DNA of 64,000 nucleotides, taken from contig MGVC01000001.1 in NCBI GenBank assembly GCA_001800285.1, forward strand, positions 1-64,000, read 5' to 3'. Made by a program: the position numbers and the translations under genes. Below the pieces are notes generated by a model, which made no database searches, was not told where the DNA came from, and worked only from the letters and a program-made list of their open reading frames with translations. This DNA is from Elusimicrobia bacterium RIFOXYA2_FULL_39_19 (GTDB lineage Bacteria > Elusimicrobiota > Endomicrobiia > CG1-02-37-114 > XYA2-FULL-39-19). Below, piece by piece: positions 22,461 to 30,457 of the stretch. How positions within the stretch are numbered: the stretch's first letter is position 1; each line of letters opens with the position of its first letter.

Positions 22461-25062
22461 TCACGAACGGTTTATAGTAAAACCCAAGAAGGAATACAGG
22501 AGAGTCGTTTCTGCGAGAATAGCAACTCAAGAAACTGATATGTCCCTTGAAGAATTAACTCGTGAAATCATCATCCCAAATGGGCGGACTTGGACCCCAG
22601 CGATATTTGATCCTCAATATAGAGAAAATGACAATTGGAAGGCTCAGCAGCTGTTTGTTTTGGATATAGACCATGAGATAACCTCAGATATAGCTTTAGA
22701 ACGCTGTAGAAGAACAGGCTTAAAGCCGGCTTTGGTTTATACTACATTCAGCAGCATAACAAATGAACGTTTTAGAATGGTTTTTGCCTTGGATTATGAG
22801 ATAACTGACGAAAGGGTTCGGGATGTAATACAGACTGCTCTTATGACCATTTTAAAGGAATGCGATCCAGGGTGTAAGGACCCTGCCAGGATGTTCTTTG
22901 GGGGCAAAGCGGTGTTACATACAGACTATTCCGCTAGGATTGGTATCCCGGAACTTATAGAAAGCATGTGTTTGTACCTATGTGACCAAGATAAGTCCCA
23001 TGCAGCCAGGGAAATAGAGAGGTTTTGCAATATAGTGGGTTTAGATATGGTAGATGGTTTACCTTATATTGAGGTTTTAAATGGGCAATCTCCTGATTAT
23101 AGTAGTGGTGATAGTGCTATTTTGGCGAAAAAACCGCAAATCCATTATATATATATTAATAAAGGACTTGCTGTAAAATCGCCAAAAACCATAATGTTAC
23201 ATTTCGCGGGAAATATAACCACACCTACTAAATCAGGAAATAGCCGAAAAAGTGATATATCACCTATAAGAAACCTTGGTTTTAAGAAATTGTCCAAAAA
23301 ATGCCAACTATATAGGAAATTTATAAATGGCCGCTATTGGGCCTATTATCCTGAGTTATTTGGGATGATTACAAATCTCTGGAATGTCCAGGGAGCAAGA
23401 AAGAAGTTTATGAAAGCAATAGAAAGATATAAGATGCCTTTCCGGAGCTATGCCAAATATGATTGGGAATCAAGATTCACTTATTGCAGGAAAAGCGGGT
23501 ATAAGCCTACGGGGTGTGACAAGTTTTGCCCATTTACCCAAGACTGTAAGCACCGCAGAAATATGATTGACCATGTTAGGTTGTGCCGGGGAATGGTGAA
23601 TGTGATAGAAGAGCCCAAACTTATAAGTTGCAGACAGGCTGAACAGGAACTCGCAGATCTTGTAATAGAGGCAATTGCGAAAAAGGACAATGGTATCTAT
23701 GTCATAAAAGCTCCCGCCGGCCTGGGTAAAACTGAAGAGTTTGTTAAACAAACGAAGCATTTCACTTTAGCGGCACCAACCCACAAACTTAAAGATGAAA
23801 TTCATACGCGTATGAAAAACGAAGGGAAAGAGGTCATTACTTCTCCGAAACTGCCGGAATTGGGACCGGAATATCAGGAGGAAATGGCTTATATCGATAG
23901 GCTTTACGACATAGGAGCACCTAAAGAGGCAGCTGAATACATGAAATCAATTGCTCAGAAGAAAGGTATCCCGGAACTGGCGACATATCTGGATGACTTG
24001 GATAAATTCAGTAAAGCTGAAGGAACAGTGATAACCACTCACGAGCGATTAATGAGTCTGGAAACAAAAAACGACACCGTTATTATTGACGAAGACATCC
24101 TGCCTACACTTTTAAAACAAGGGAGTATGAAAATTAGCGATTTTCGAGAGTTTGAGACCGTAATAAAACCCGAGGAAAGAACTAGATATTACGCACTGCT
24201 TAATGCTGTTGTTGATTTAGAACCAGAAACTTGTATGGGTAGAAATGTGGGCATAAGAGGACCAGATGCCGCGGATGAAATACTTACTGAAACTCAAATC
24301 AATACAGACGTTCTGGGGTTTCTTAAATGCGATTTCTTTATTAAATCCAGAGGGAATAGAAATATTATTCATTACATAAGACGGAGATTCTTACCTGAAA
24401 ACAAAAACATAATAATTCTTTCTGCAACCGCTAACAAGTTTATTTATGAACAATTGTTTGGAAACAGAGTTCATTTTTCTGAGGTTGAACGGTGTGAAAC
24501 TGTTGGCAGGATAATTCAATACCCGCAGAAATCATTTTCTAGGGACTGCATAAATAAGAACCTTGAACTCATGGAGTTTGCGAAGAGTTTTGCCGGTAAT
24601 AAGCCAGTGATAACGTATAAAGCTACAAGGCAAGCTTTCGGTAATCCTATTGCACATTTCGGTGCATTGAATGGTCTGGACAGTTTTTCAGGAAACAACA
24701 TTGTCATAGTTGGAACACCTCATGTTAATCCTACGGTGTATTCGCTTTATGCAGCAGCCCTTGGGCTAGATACCAGGTTGGGGAGAACTAGCGAAAGGCC
24801 TGAGTATATCCCGATTGAAAGGAATGGCATGGAATTCTATTTCAATACGTTCTCAAAAGGTTCGGCATTACGTGAGATACAGCTATTCCTTATAGAATCC
24901 GAACTTGAGCAGGCCATAGGGCGGGCCAGGGTACTAAGACAGCCATGTGAAGTAACTGTATTATCAAATTGCCCCATAGTAGGGGCTGAATTTAGGTATT
25001 TTTCAAAGGAAAACCGCGAAAAAATGAGTTTAAAGGCTGTTTTTCAAAAAAGTGATAAATGA
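22444..25062 (+). CDS. Primase-helicase-like replication protein
   Basis: An 872-residue protein. The N-terminal part resembles an archaeo-eukaryotic-type primase: LFVLDID (Asp74, Asp76) supplies the metal-binding D-x-D, followed by ERFRMVFAL and DPARMFFGG, which is typical of primase-polymerase cores. A cysteine cluster (Cys348, 358, 362, 368) looks like a zinc or Fe-S site. The C-terminal part is a helicase-type ATPase with Walker A APAGLGKT (423-430), DED (549-551) and late motifs ending in EQAIGRARVLRQ. It probably primes and unwinds DNA for replication of the excised element. Its own promoter-linked leader includes the preceding small gene. Confidence 0.8.
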   Translation: MKICLDHERFIVKPKKEYRRVVSARIATQETDMSLEELTREIIIPNGRTWTPAIFDPQYRENDNWKAQQLFVLDIDHEITSDIALERCRRTGLKPALVYTTFSSITNERFRMVFALDYEITDERVRDVIQTALMTILKECDPGCKDPARMFFGGKAVLHTDYSARIGIPELIESMCLYLCDQDKSHAAREIERFCNIVGLDMVDGLPYIEVLNGQSPDYSSGDSAILAKKPQIHYIYINKGLAVKSPKTIMLHFAGNITTPTKSGNSRKSDISPIRNLGFKKLSKKCQLYRKFINGRYWAYYPELFGMITNLWNVQGARKKFMKAIERYKMPFRSYAKYDWESRFTYCRKSGYKPTGCDKFCPFTQDCKHRRNMIDHVRLCRGMVNVIEEPKLISCRQAEQELADLVIEAIAKKDNGIYVIKAPAGLGKTEEFVKQTKHFTLAAPTHKLKDEIHTRMKNEGKEVITSPKLPELGPEYQEEMAYIDRLYDIGAPKEAAEYMKSIAQKKGIPELATYLDDLDKFSKAEGTVITTHERLMSLETKNDTVIIDEDILPTLLKQGSMKISDFREFETVIKPEERTRYYALLNAVVDLEPETCMGRNVGIRGPDAADEILTETQINTDVLGFLKCDFFIKSRGNRNIIHYIRRRFLPENKNIIILSATANKFIYEQLFGNRVHFSEVERCETVGRIIQYPQKSFSRDCINKNLELMEFAKSFAGNKPVITYKATRQAFGNPIAHFGALNGLDSFSGNNIVIVGTPHVNPTVYSLYAAALGLDTRLGRTSERPEYIPIERNGMEFYFNTFSKGSALREIQLFLIESELEQAIGRARVLRQPCEVTVLSNCPIVGAEFRYFSKENREKMSLKAVFQKSDK

Positions 25063-25066
25063 CAGG

Positions 25067-25095
25067 TTGTTTTTTAGGTTACTTGTTGACATATA
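25067..25095 (+). promoter_or_regulatory. TTGTTT-type promoter
   Basis: TTGTTT (25067-25072), 17 bases, CATATA (25090-25095), close in sequence to the promoter at 22192. A 150-base leader follows to the gene at 25252, with two AGGAGG-like sites and no convincing open frame in between. Confidence 0.5.
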
Positions 25096-25251
25096 TAAGT
25101 AGAGGGGCAAAGTAGAGCAGGAAAATCAGAAGAAGGAGGTAGCATTAAATCCCGGCAAAGACTTTGGATCACCGGTTTGAAATAGCGGGATTGCTGAATT
25201 GAAACAGGTGAATATTAAACCAATAGCCTCAACTGAGGCCAGGAGGATAAG

Positions 25252-25980
25252 ATGAAAAGATATTTAGATGAAGAACGCAACAAAGATGAGCAGTACTGGT
25301 TTGTCGAAAGTAAGAGCAAAGGGCTTCTTTTACGTACAGGTTTCGAGAGGGATATGGTGATGACCAGCATATCAGAAGATCTGAATCCCATATTTTTCAT
25401 GAGCGAAAAAGATGCTCTGAAGGCGGTCAAGGCAGGAGACATGTTCAAGGATGTTCCCAAAGACATGTTTGTTTCGATGTATAAGGTAGGAGAACTATGC
25501 AAAGAACTAAACAAAAGGGTTGCCAAATATCGCAATATGCTTGTTAAGAAGCATATTGAAATTGATGGTGTGCAGGTCCCTTATACGGTTGCTGAATTCT
25601 CCGATAAGATCGGGATTTATCCAGATGGTGATCCTGAAGTAGGTATGGTAACGGTGACTGGTGGAGTTGATAAATTACCTTATAAAGTCAAGCAAGGATT
25701 GATAGCTCATGCTCTGGGGCAGGTTTGTATTTATCAAGACAATGAGGGTAAGCCATTGACATTCACCCAAGAGGAAAAACGTAAAGCTGATGAATATGGG
25801 GTCAATTTTGTCGGAGCCCATACTATGAGACTTGCTTTAAGGTATATGTTGGCAAAAACTCATAAACATCAAAGTAAGCCTTCAACAAAAGACATAAGAA
25901 ATAGAATATCCGGGTTGCTGAAACTCGAAAATATTGAGAAAACAGGAGGTGGGCAAGAAAAAGTAGCTGTTATGGCGTGA
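25252..25980 (+). CDS. Unknown protein with degenerate zincin-like motif
   Basis: A 242-residue soluble protein. GLIAHALGQV (His153, Gln157) and, 23 residues on, KADEYGVNFVGA look like the HExxH...EADxxA pattern of M48/M78-type metallopeptidases, with the catalytic Glu replaced by Ala and the second His by Gln. If the fold is right, the enzyme is inactive and the protein would act as a binding partner. The N-terminal half is unrecognised. The start follows CAGGAGGATAAG. Confidence 0.6.
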   Translation: MKRYLDEERNKDEQYWFVESKSKGLLLRTGFERDMVMTSISEDLNPIFFMSEKDALKAVKAGDMFKDVPKDMFVSMYKVGELCKELNKRVAKYRNMLVKKHIEIDGVQVPYTVAEFSDKIGIYPDGDPEVGMVTVTGGVDKLPYKVKQGLIAHALGQVCIYQDNEGKPLTFTQEEKRKADEYGVNFVGAHTMRLALRYMLAKTHKHQSKPSTKDIRNRISGLLKLENIEKTGGGQEKVAVMA

Positions 25981-26060
25981 GGTTAAAAAGAAACCGGAAA
26001 CAAGCTGTAAACATGGAAATTTCCATAAGGTAGCATAGTGTGAAGTGCAGTAAAGTAACG

Positions 26061-26125
26061 GGTGAGGATTCTGGGGTTTGTTACCGCCCCAGAACTCACC
26101 AAAAAATAAAAATGCCCCAAGGGGC
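26061..26125 (+). ncRNA. Structured leader RNA, copy 1
   Basis: GGTGAG-GA-TTCTGGGG pairs with CCCCAGAA-CTCACC (26061-26100), a 14-base stem with a GA bulge and a loop containing TTGTTACC. AAAAAATAAAAAT and the perfect mini-hairpin GCCCC-AA-GGGGC (26114-26125) follow, ending in the GGAGG of the gene at 26140. A near copy lies at 27024. It is likely a cis-acting leader. It is not a terminator, since no T-run follows the stem. Confidence 0.7.
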
Positions 26126-26139
26126 GGAGGAAAACTAAG

Positions 26140-26664
26140 ATGATTAACTATCAAAACGTTGAAGATGCAAAAGTAGTGAATTATGAAGATTACGATATTA
26201 CATTCAATGAGAATTCTGAAACATGGGCAGTGCGTTTAGGACCGGAACTGCTTTATGCAAACGCTTCGTTTAAATCTGTCAAAAATTATATAGATAGATT
26301 TGAAAAAAACAAGAGAAAATTCGAAAGAATAAAGATCCTGGTTTTAAATGAATGGGGTTCTTGGGTAAAAGATACTGAAAAGTATACTCAGGGATGGTTG
26401 GAAGGAGAAATAACTTCCATCACGGAAGAGGGGGATGTTTGGAAATGTTATAAGGATGTTGATGGCAAGACGGAAAGACGCAAGTATGACCATGAATGGT
26501 TGAATAAGCACGGTTTTTACGAACTAAACGACAAAAATAAAGAGATAGCTAATGAAATAATGCGGCTCAAAAAAGAAGCAGATTCACTTAATAAAAAAGC
26601 AGAGGAATTAGAAAAACAATTAGCAACAATTCGTTTGAAAAAAAATAAAAAGGAGGTGAAATAA
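26140..26664 (+). CDS. Unknown protein with C-terminal coiled coil
   Basis: A 174-residue protein under the first structured leader. The N-terminal 130 residues are a mixed alpha/beta domain without known motif; residues about 133-168 (IANEIMRLKKEADSLNKKAE onwards) form a coiled coil. A ribosome site for the next gene (AAAAGGAGGTGAAATAA) lies at its end, 3 bases before the next ATG. Confidence 0.6.
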   Translation: MINYQNVEDAKVVNYEDYDITFNENSETWAVRLGPELLYANASFKSVKNYIDRFEKNKRKFERIKILVLNEWGSWVKDTEKYTQGWLEGEITSITEEGDVWKCYKDVDGKTERRKYDHEWLNKHGFYELNDKNKEIANEIMRLKKEADSLNKKAEELEKQLATIRLKKNKKEVK

Positions 26665-26667
26665 ATC

Positions 26668-26961
26668 ATGGTAGAAACAAAAAATAAATTTTCAAGGAAA
26701 AAGCTTTCGGCAGCAGCTCATCAGTATAGACTTCAGCAAGCCAGAGTCTTATTAAATAGCTTTGCAGCCGAGTTGACTGATGGTAAGAGCACATGGACTG
26801 GTCCAGCTTTCTGTGAAATCAAGAATGATTCTTTTTTACCGATTAAGGAAATTCTGACAAATCCAAAATACAAGGGTATAAAAGCAAAAGTTCTAAAAGA
26901 AGAATTCATTCATGAGTCTGTGACAGATTTAGAAAAAGTAAAGTTTGTTAGATTATTTTAA
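26668..26961 (+). CDS. Small basic unknown protein
   Basis: A 97-residue protein with a basic N-terminus (KNKFSRKKLSAAAHQYRLQQ) that could contact nucleic acid. AAGGAGGTGAAATAA precedes the ATG. It ends just before the second structured leader. No family recognised. Confidence 0.55.
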   Translation: MVETKNKFSRKKLSAAAHQYRLQQARVLLNSFAAELTDGKSTWTGPAFCEIKNDSFLPIKEILTNPKYKGIKAKVLKEEFIHESVTDLEKVKFVRLF

Positions 26962-27023
26962 GGTAGCGTAAAGTACGGTAATGCGATGTAAGGCACAGTA
27001 AAGTGTAGCGAAGCAAAGCGAAG

Positions 27024-27087
27024 GGTGAGGATTCTGGGGTTGCTACCACCCCAGAACTCACCAAAAAATAAAAATGCCCCAAGGGGC
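27024..27087 (+). ncRNA. Structured leader RNA, copy 2
   Basis: The same architecture as 26061-26125: a GGTGAG-GA-TTCTGGGG stem with CCCCAGAA-CTCACC, a loop with TTGCTACC, the same AAAAAATAAAAAT linker and the same GCCCC-AA-GGGGC mini-hairpin before GGAGG. The region just upstream (26961-27023) holds imperfect GTAAAGT-type repeats, also related to those before copy 1. The conserved stem and variable loop argue for an RNA-level role. Confidence 0.7.
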
Positions 27088-27100
27088 GGAGGGTAAGAAA

Positions 27101-28084
27101 ATGATTAAAAACAGAGAATACAAGAAGAAGAAAGTAAGAATCCTAGATTTCAACGGGACAAAGTTAGAAATAAAGGATACATGGGATTATAACAGGGGAT
27201 TTACCTTAACAGTTAAAACCAAGGTAAAACCAGGGGTTAAAATTGAAGATCTAAAAGCAGGTGATTTAATATTCATTTCGGATAAGGGCCGTTATTCCTA
27301 TCTATATGCATGTTCCTTTATTGAATACAGTAAGGGTATTGTTCATGCAAAAGTGATGGCCACAGAACGAAATTGGACTCCATTAAAAGTTGGAGAAATA
27401 ATACGTACCAGGAAAAAGTACTGTCGTATTCATACGACAAGTGGTGTTCAAATGTTTAAGTCAGACGAATCATCAATAAAACAAAGAGAAAACCCAAATA
27501 TTCTTAGCAAAACCCAGAAAGAAGTCTTGGGATTGATGTCCGAAGGATGGGAATTGCGACGTTATAGTGACAGATTTTCTGAGTTGCCATGGCTTCGTAA
27601 AAAAGATACGACTAATATGGAGCAGCCTAAAAGTCTAAGTAGAGCAACGCTTTTTGCTTTGTTAAACAAGAGTCTAATAAGTCAAGTCAGAGATACTAAT
27701 TATCCGGTTAGATACAAGCTTGGAGAAGAAGACCGATTAATTAAAACAAAGACACTAAGTAATGGATTGTCGCGAGAAGATGGCTACAGGATACTTGTAT
27801 CAAGATATAAACCCAAAGGTTTTGATAAACCCTTTGAACCCTGGAGCATATGGGTTCCTTCGCTTGCCCCGAATAGGAAGTTGCATAATCAATGGCAGAA
27901 TAAAGAAATTTCTTTGGAGGAATTTAAGAGTAGGTATCTCGAAGAAATGAAGAAGCAAGAAGAAAAAATAAGATACTATGCAGAACATAGTAGAGTACAG
28001 AGAGTAACCTTAGTCTGTTCTTGTAAAGATAAGGACAGATGTCACACGTCTCTGTTGAAAACATTGATGGAGAAGGTGAAATAA
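27101..28084 (+). CDS. DUF488-domain protein with N-terminal extension
   Basis: A 327-residue protein. The C-terminal about 115 residues match DUF488: EDGYRILVSRYKPKG, then WVPSLAPNRKLHNQW and VTLVCSCKDKDRCHTSLL with its conserved Cys/His/Arg block. The N-terminal 200 residues are unrecognised, with a strand-rich first half (VRILDFNGTKLEIKD onwards). The start at 27101 is chosen over 27074, which lies inside the mini-hairpin. The next gene is a stand-alone DUF488 paralogue, 1 base downstream. Confidence 0.75.
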   Translation: MIKNREYKKKKVRILDFNGTKLEIKDTWDYNRGFTLTVKTKVKPGVKIEDLKAGDLIFISDKGRYSYLYACSFIEYSKGIVHAKVMATERNWTPLKVGEIIRTRKKYCRIHTTSGVQMFKSDESSIKQRENPNILSKTQKEVLGLMSEGWELRRYSDRFSELPWLRKKDTTNMEQPKSLSRATLFALLNKSLISQVRDTNYPVRYKLGEEDRLIKTKTLSNGLSREDGYRILVSRYKPKGFDKPFEPWSIWVPSLAPNRKLHNQWQNKEISLEEFKSRYLEEMKKQEEKIRYYAEHSRVQRVTLVCSCKDKDRCHTSLLKTLMEKVK

Positions 28085-28085
28085 G

Positions 28086-28490
28086 ATGATTAGAATTAAA
28101 GCGTTAAGCGATCCGGTAAGTAAGGAAGATGGCCTGCGGGTGCTTGTCACCCGCTACAGGCCCAGGTATATAAGGAAGCAAGATGAGACATGGCAGGAAT
28201 GGGACATTTCTGTTGCTCCCAGCCGGGAGTTGCACGCAGACTTCTATGGTAAAAATGGCAGGAAGGTCTCCTGGCAGGAGTATAAAGGTCGATACCTCAC
28301 AGAGATGCGGGCACAAAAGGATCGTATCAGGTACTGGGCAGAAAGAAGCAAGAAGGAGAATATAACCCTTCTGTGTTTTTGCAAAGATGAAAACAGATGT
28401 CATAGGACACTGTTAAAAAAATTAATTATGGAGGATAAAAGTCATGAAAAATCACATGTACGGCAACACAAAGACGTGGAATCCGTTTAA
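28086..28490 (+). CDS. DUF488-family protein
   Basis: A 134-residue protein homologous to the C-terminus of the preceding gene: EDGLRVLVTRYRPRY, WDISVAPSRELHADFYG, ITLLCFCKDENRCHRTLL. DUF488 proteins are small, of uncertain function, and often occur near radical-SAM-like or DNA-processing genes in mobile elements. The start follows GAGAAGGTGAAATAAG. Its end overlaps the next gene by 47 bases. Confidence 0.8.
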   Translation: MIRIKALSDPVSKEDGLRVLVTRYRPRYIRKQDETWQEWDISVAPSRELHADFYGKNGRKVSWQEYKGRYLTEMRAQKDRIRYWAERSKKENITLLCFCKDENRCHRTLLKKLIMEDKSHEKSHVRQHKDVESV

Positions 28491-29136
28491 AGGATGCGAA
28501 TTTAGCTGTATCTATTGCAAGCCAAGCTTTCAGGGGCAGGCAAAAAGGCAAAAGCATAACTGTTTAGATTGCTATGCTTTCAAGCCGCATGAACATAAAA
28601 TTGAAGACAGGGCTATGCCGAGTAGTCCTACAGTCTTTTTCTGCGGGAATGCGGATATCTCATTTGCCCGGCCGGATTTTATCAGGCTGGCAATTGCCCG
28701 GGTAAAGGATCATCTAAAAAGATGCCCGTACAAGCAGTTTTATTTCCAGTCCAAGAATCCAAAGTGCTTTGAACAATACCTGGGCGATTTTCCAAAGGGT
28801 AATTCTATCCTGCTTACAACCCTGGAAACTAACCGAGATGAAGGCTACAACCTGGTATCCCAATCACCAGTCCCTTCACAGAGGTATGAAGCTTTCAAAG
28901 CCATAGACTGGCCGCGGAAGATAGTCACCATCGAGCCAATCATGGACTTTGACCATGATATATTCCTGGAATGGATAACAAGTATAAAGCCTGAAGCAGT
29001 CTGGATAGGATACAATTCCCATCCGGATAAGGTACAGCTCCCAGAGCCATCTTTGGAAAAGACTCAGAAATTCATCGCTGCACTCAAATCGGCGGGGATT
29101 GAGGTAAAAGAAAAAGATATACGGGAGGCCATATGA
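28444..29136 (+). CDS. Radical-SAM-like protein (DUF5131/Gp37-Gp68 type)
   Basis: A 230-residue protein. KTWNPFKGCEFSCIYC carries a CX3CX2C motif (Cys18, 22, 25), the radical-SAM Fe-S ligand pattern, with CLDCYA (Cys40, Cys43) downstream. Later elements include VFFCGNADISFA, YFQSKNPKCFEQYLG, ILLTTLETNRDEGY and IVTIEPIMDFDHD, the pattern I associate with phage Gp37/Gp68 and DUF5131 proteins. Substrate unknown. Its place between DUF488 genes and a GIY-YIG protein suggests a nucleic-acid modification or repair module. Confidence 0.75.
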   Translation: MKNHMYGNTKTWNPFKGCEFSCIYCKPSFQGQAKRQKHNCLDCYAFKPHEHKIEDRAMPSSPTVFFCGNADISFARPDFIRLAIARVKDHLKRCPYKQFYFQSKNPKCFEQYLGDFPKGNSILLTTLETNRDEGYNLVSQSPVPSQRYEAFKAIDWPRKIVTIEPIMDFDHDIFLEWITSIKPEAVWIGYNSHPDKVQLPEPSLEKTQKFIAALKSAGIEVKEKDIREAI

Positions 29137-29576
29137 AAGGAATCTACTGTTTAATTATCACGTTACAAAAGATGCAAACGATTAAGGTTGGTAAATCCGG
29201 CACCAGGGAATTTAAAGCAGGCAACTATATTTATACAGGCTCTGCTATGGGGCCCGGAGGGCTTGAAGCAAGGATCGGGCGGCATATGAAAAAGGCCAAG
29301 AAGCTCAAGTGGCATATTGACTACCTGCGGGTGCAGGCAGGTTCAGTGCTCCCAATTTTCGCGGAAACAGGGAATGGTAACAACGAATGCAGGGTTGCCA
29401 GTATGCTATGCGACAAGTTTGAGCCTGTGGAAGGCTTTGGCAACAGCGACTGCAAGAATGGCTGCCCTGCTCACCTTGTTTTCGCGGGGGATACATCCCA
29501 AAAGCGGTTGAAAAATATAGTCAGGGCTATATTAAAAACCAGGGGGCTAAATAAATTTTCGCGGGAGGTGATATAA
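29133..29576 (+). CDS. DUF123-type GIY-YIG protein
   Basis: A 147-residue protein with the GIY-YIG nuclease-like layout of DUF123: MKGIYCLIIT at the start, GNYIYTGSAMGPGGLEARIG (Arg47) and HMKKAKKLKWHIDYL. DUF123 proteins are stand-alone GIY-YIG domains found in archaea and some bacteria, presumed DNA-acting. The gene overlaps the radical-SAM-like gene by 4 bases (ATGA), so the two are coupled. A CKNGCPAHLV segment (around residue 110) may bind metal. Confidence 0.85.
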   Translation: MKGIYCLIITLQKMQTIKVGKSGTREFKAGNYIYTGSAMGPGGLEARIGRHMKKAKKLKWHIDYLRVQAGSVLPIFAETGNGNNECRVASMLCDKFEPVEGFGNSDCKNGCPAHLVFAGDTSQKRLKNIVRAILKTRGLNKFSREVI

Positions 29577-29577
29577 G

Positions 29578-30009
29578 ATGGACAACGTAAAACAAGTTTT
29601 TCAGGAAGAATTAAGTACAGATTATCACGTATGCACCATCAAAGTTGTAGATGTAGAAGGAAAAGGTCGGTGGCTTGAAATCAAGCGTAAACCTAAAACA
29701 GGTACGGGTCCTGTAGAATCCATCAAGATTCCAGAGAAATACATTGATGAGTTCAATGTGAAATACAGGAACGCCTACATAGAGGTATTACGGAAGAAAA
29801 CACCCCGGGCTTGGATGCCATGGAAAGAAGAAGAAAAGTTAAAGATCCAAAGCGAATTCAAGCAAAGCAAGACCATCGAACAGATTGCAAGTGAATTACA
29901 GAGAACTCCAGGTGCAGTATTCATTCAACTGAAACTGCTTAAGTTGGTTGATGAAAAAGCGAATTACAGTGAGTTTATAAGTAAAAAAGTAGACGATGAG
30001 CCGTTTTAA
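29578..30009 (+). CDS. Protein with C-terminal SANT/Myb-like HTH
   Basis: A 143-residue protein with a strand-rich N-terminus. A C-terminal helix-turn-helix-like segment (residues about 82-122, PWKEEEKLKIQSEFKQSKTI onwards then TPGAVFIQLKLLKL) resembles SANT/Myb-type or small HTH domains that bind DNA. TTTTCGCGGGAGGTGATATAAG is its ribosome-site region. It is the last gene before the xis-int pair and lies 1 base after the GIY-YIG gene. Confidence 0.6.
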   Translation: MDNVKQVFQEELSTDYHVCTIKVVDVEGKGRWLEIKRKPKTGTGPVESIKIPEKYIDEFNVKYRNAYIEVLRKKTPRAWMPWKEEEKLKIQSEFKQSKTIEQIASELQRTPGAVFIQLKLLKLVDEKANYSEFISKKVDDEPF

Positions 30010-30216
30010 GTAAAAAGTGATGCCAGATCAATTTTCGCGGGAGGTGATGAACTATAAAAAACCAAGTATTGATATAAACATTACGGAAAAACAATAGAAA
30101 CAAAATAAGATTCACAGCCTAAAAACCCTTAAATGGGTTCTCTGGGGCAGTAAGAACTAGATTCTCTCCCTAGATTTTTTAAAATTGCGACCTTTTAAAT
30201 AAAGAGGTCAAAAAAG

Positions 30217-30408
30217 ATGGAAAGAAGACTTTTAAGCTTGAAAGAAGCCGCATACATGCTCGATATTAAAACAGGGACTCTGTATAATTGGGTGTGGCAG
30301 CGAAAAATAACCTTCGTAAAACAGGGTAGTTTGGTAAAGTTTGATGTTAAAGATTTAGAAAAATGGATTGAAAAAAATAAGGTAGATATCACAAAATATG
30401 AGGTCTAA
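30217..30408 (+). CDS. xis: Excisionase-type HTH protein
   Basis: A 63-residue protein with the excisionase/MerR-type winged helix: LLSLKEAAYMLDIKTGTLYN, then WVWQRKITFVKQGSLVKFDV and a closing helix DLEKWIEKN. Immediately before the integrase, it most likely directs excision by binding DNA near the attachment site. A hairpin GACCT...AGGTC (about 30190-30209) lies before its start. Confidence 0.85.
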   Translation: MERRLLSLKEAAYMLDIKTGTLYNWVWQRKITFVKQGSLVKFDVKDLEKWIEKNKVDITKYEV

Positions 30409-30413
30409 ATTTA

Positions 30414-30442
30414 TTGACTAGATTCTTATAAAAACGTATAAT
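30414..30442 (+). promoter_or_regulatory. Integrase promoter with perfect -10
   Basis: TTGACT (30414-30419), 17 bases, TATAAT (30437-30442). The expected start (about 30449) falls inside the integrase's AAGGAGG site (30444-30450), so this promoter would give a message with a broken ribosome site, unlike read-through from xis. Confidence 0.75.
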
Positions 30443-30457
30443 TAAGGAGGTAATATT

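Noticed and set aside
30046-30096. 16-codon frame following TCGCGGGAGGTGATG
   Set aside because: The ATG overlaps the ribosome site itself, so initiation is unlikely; the peptide has no features.
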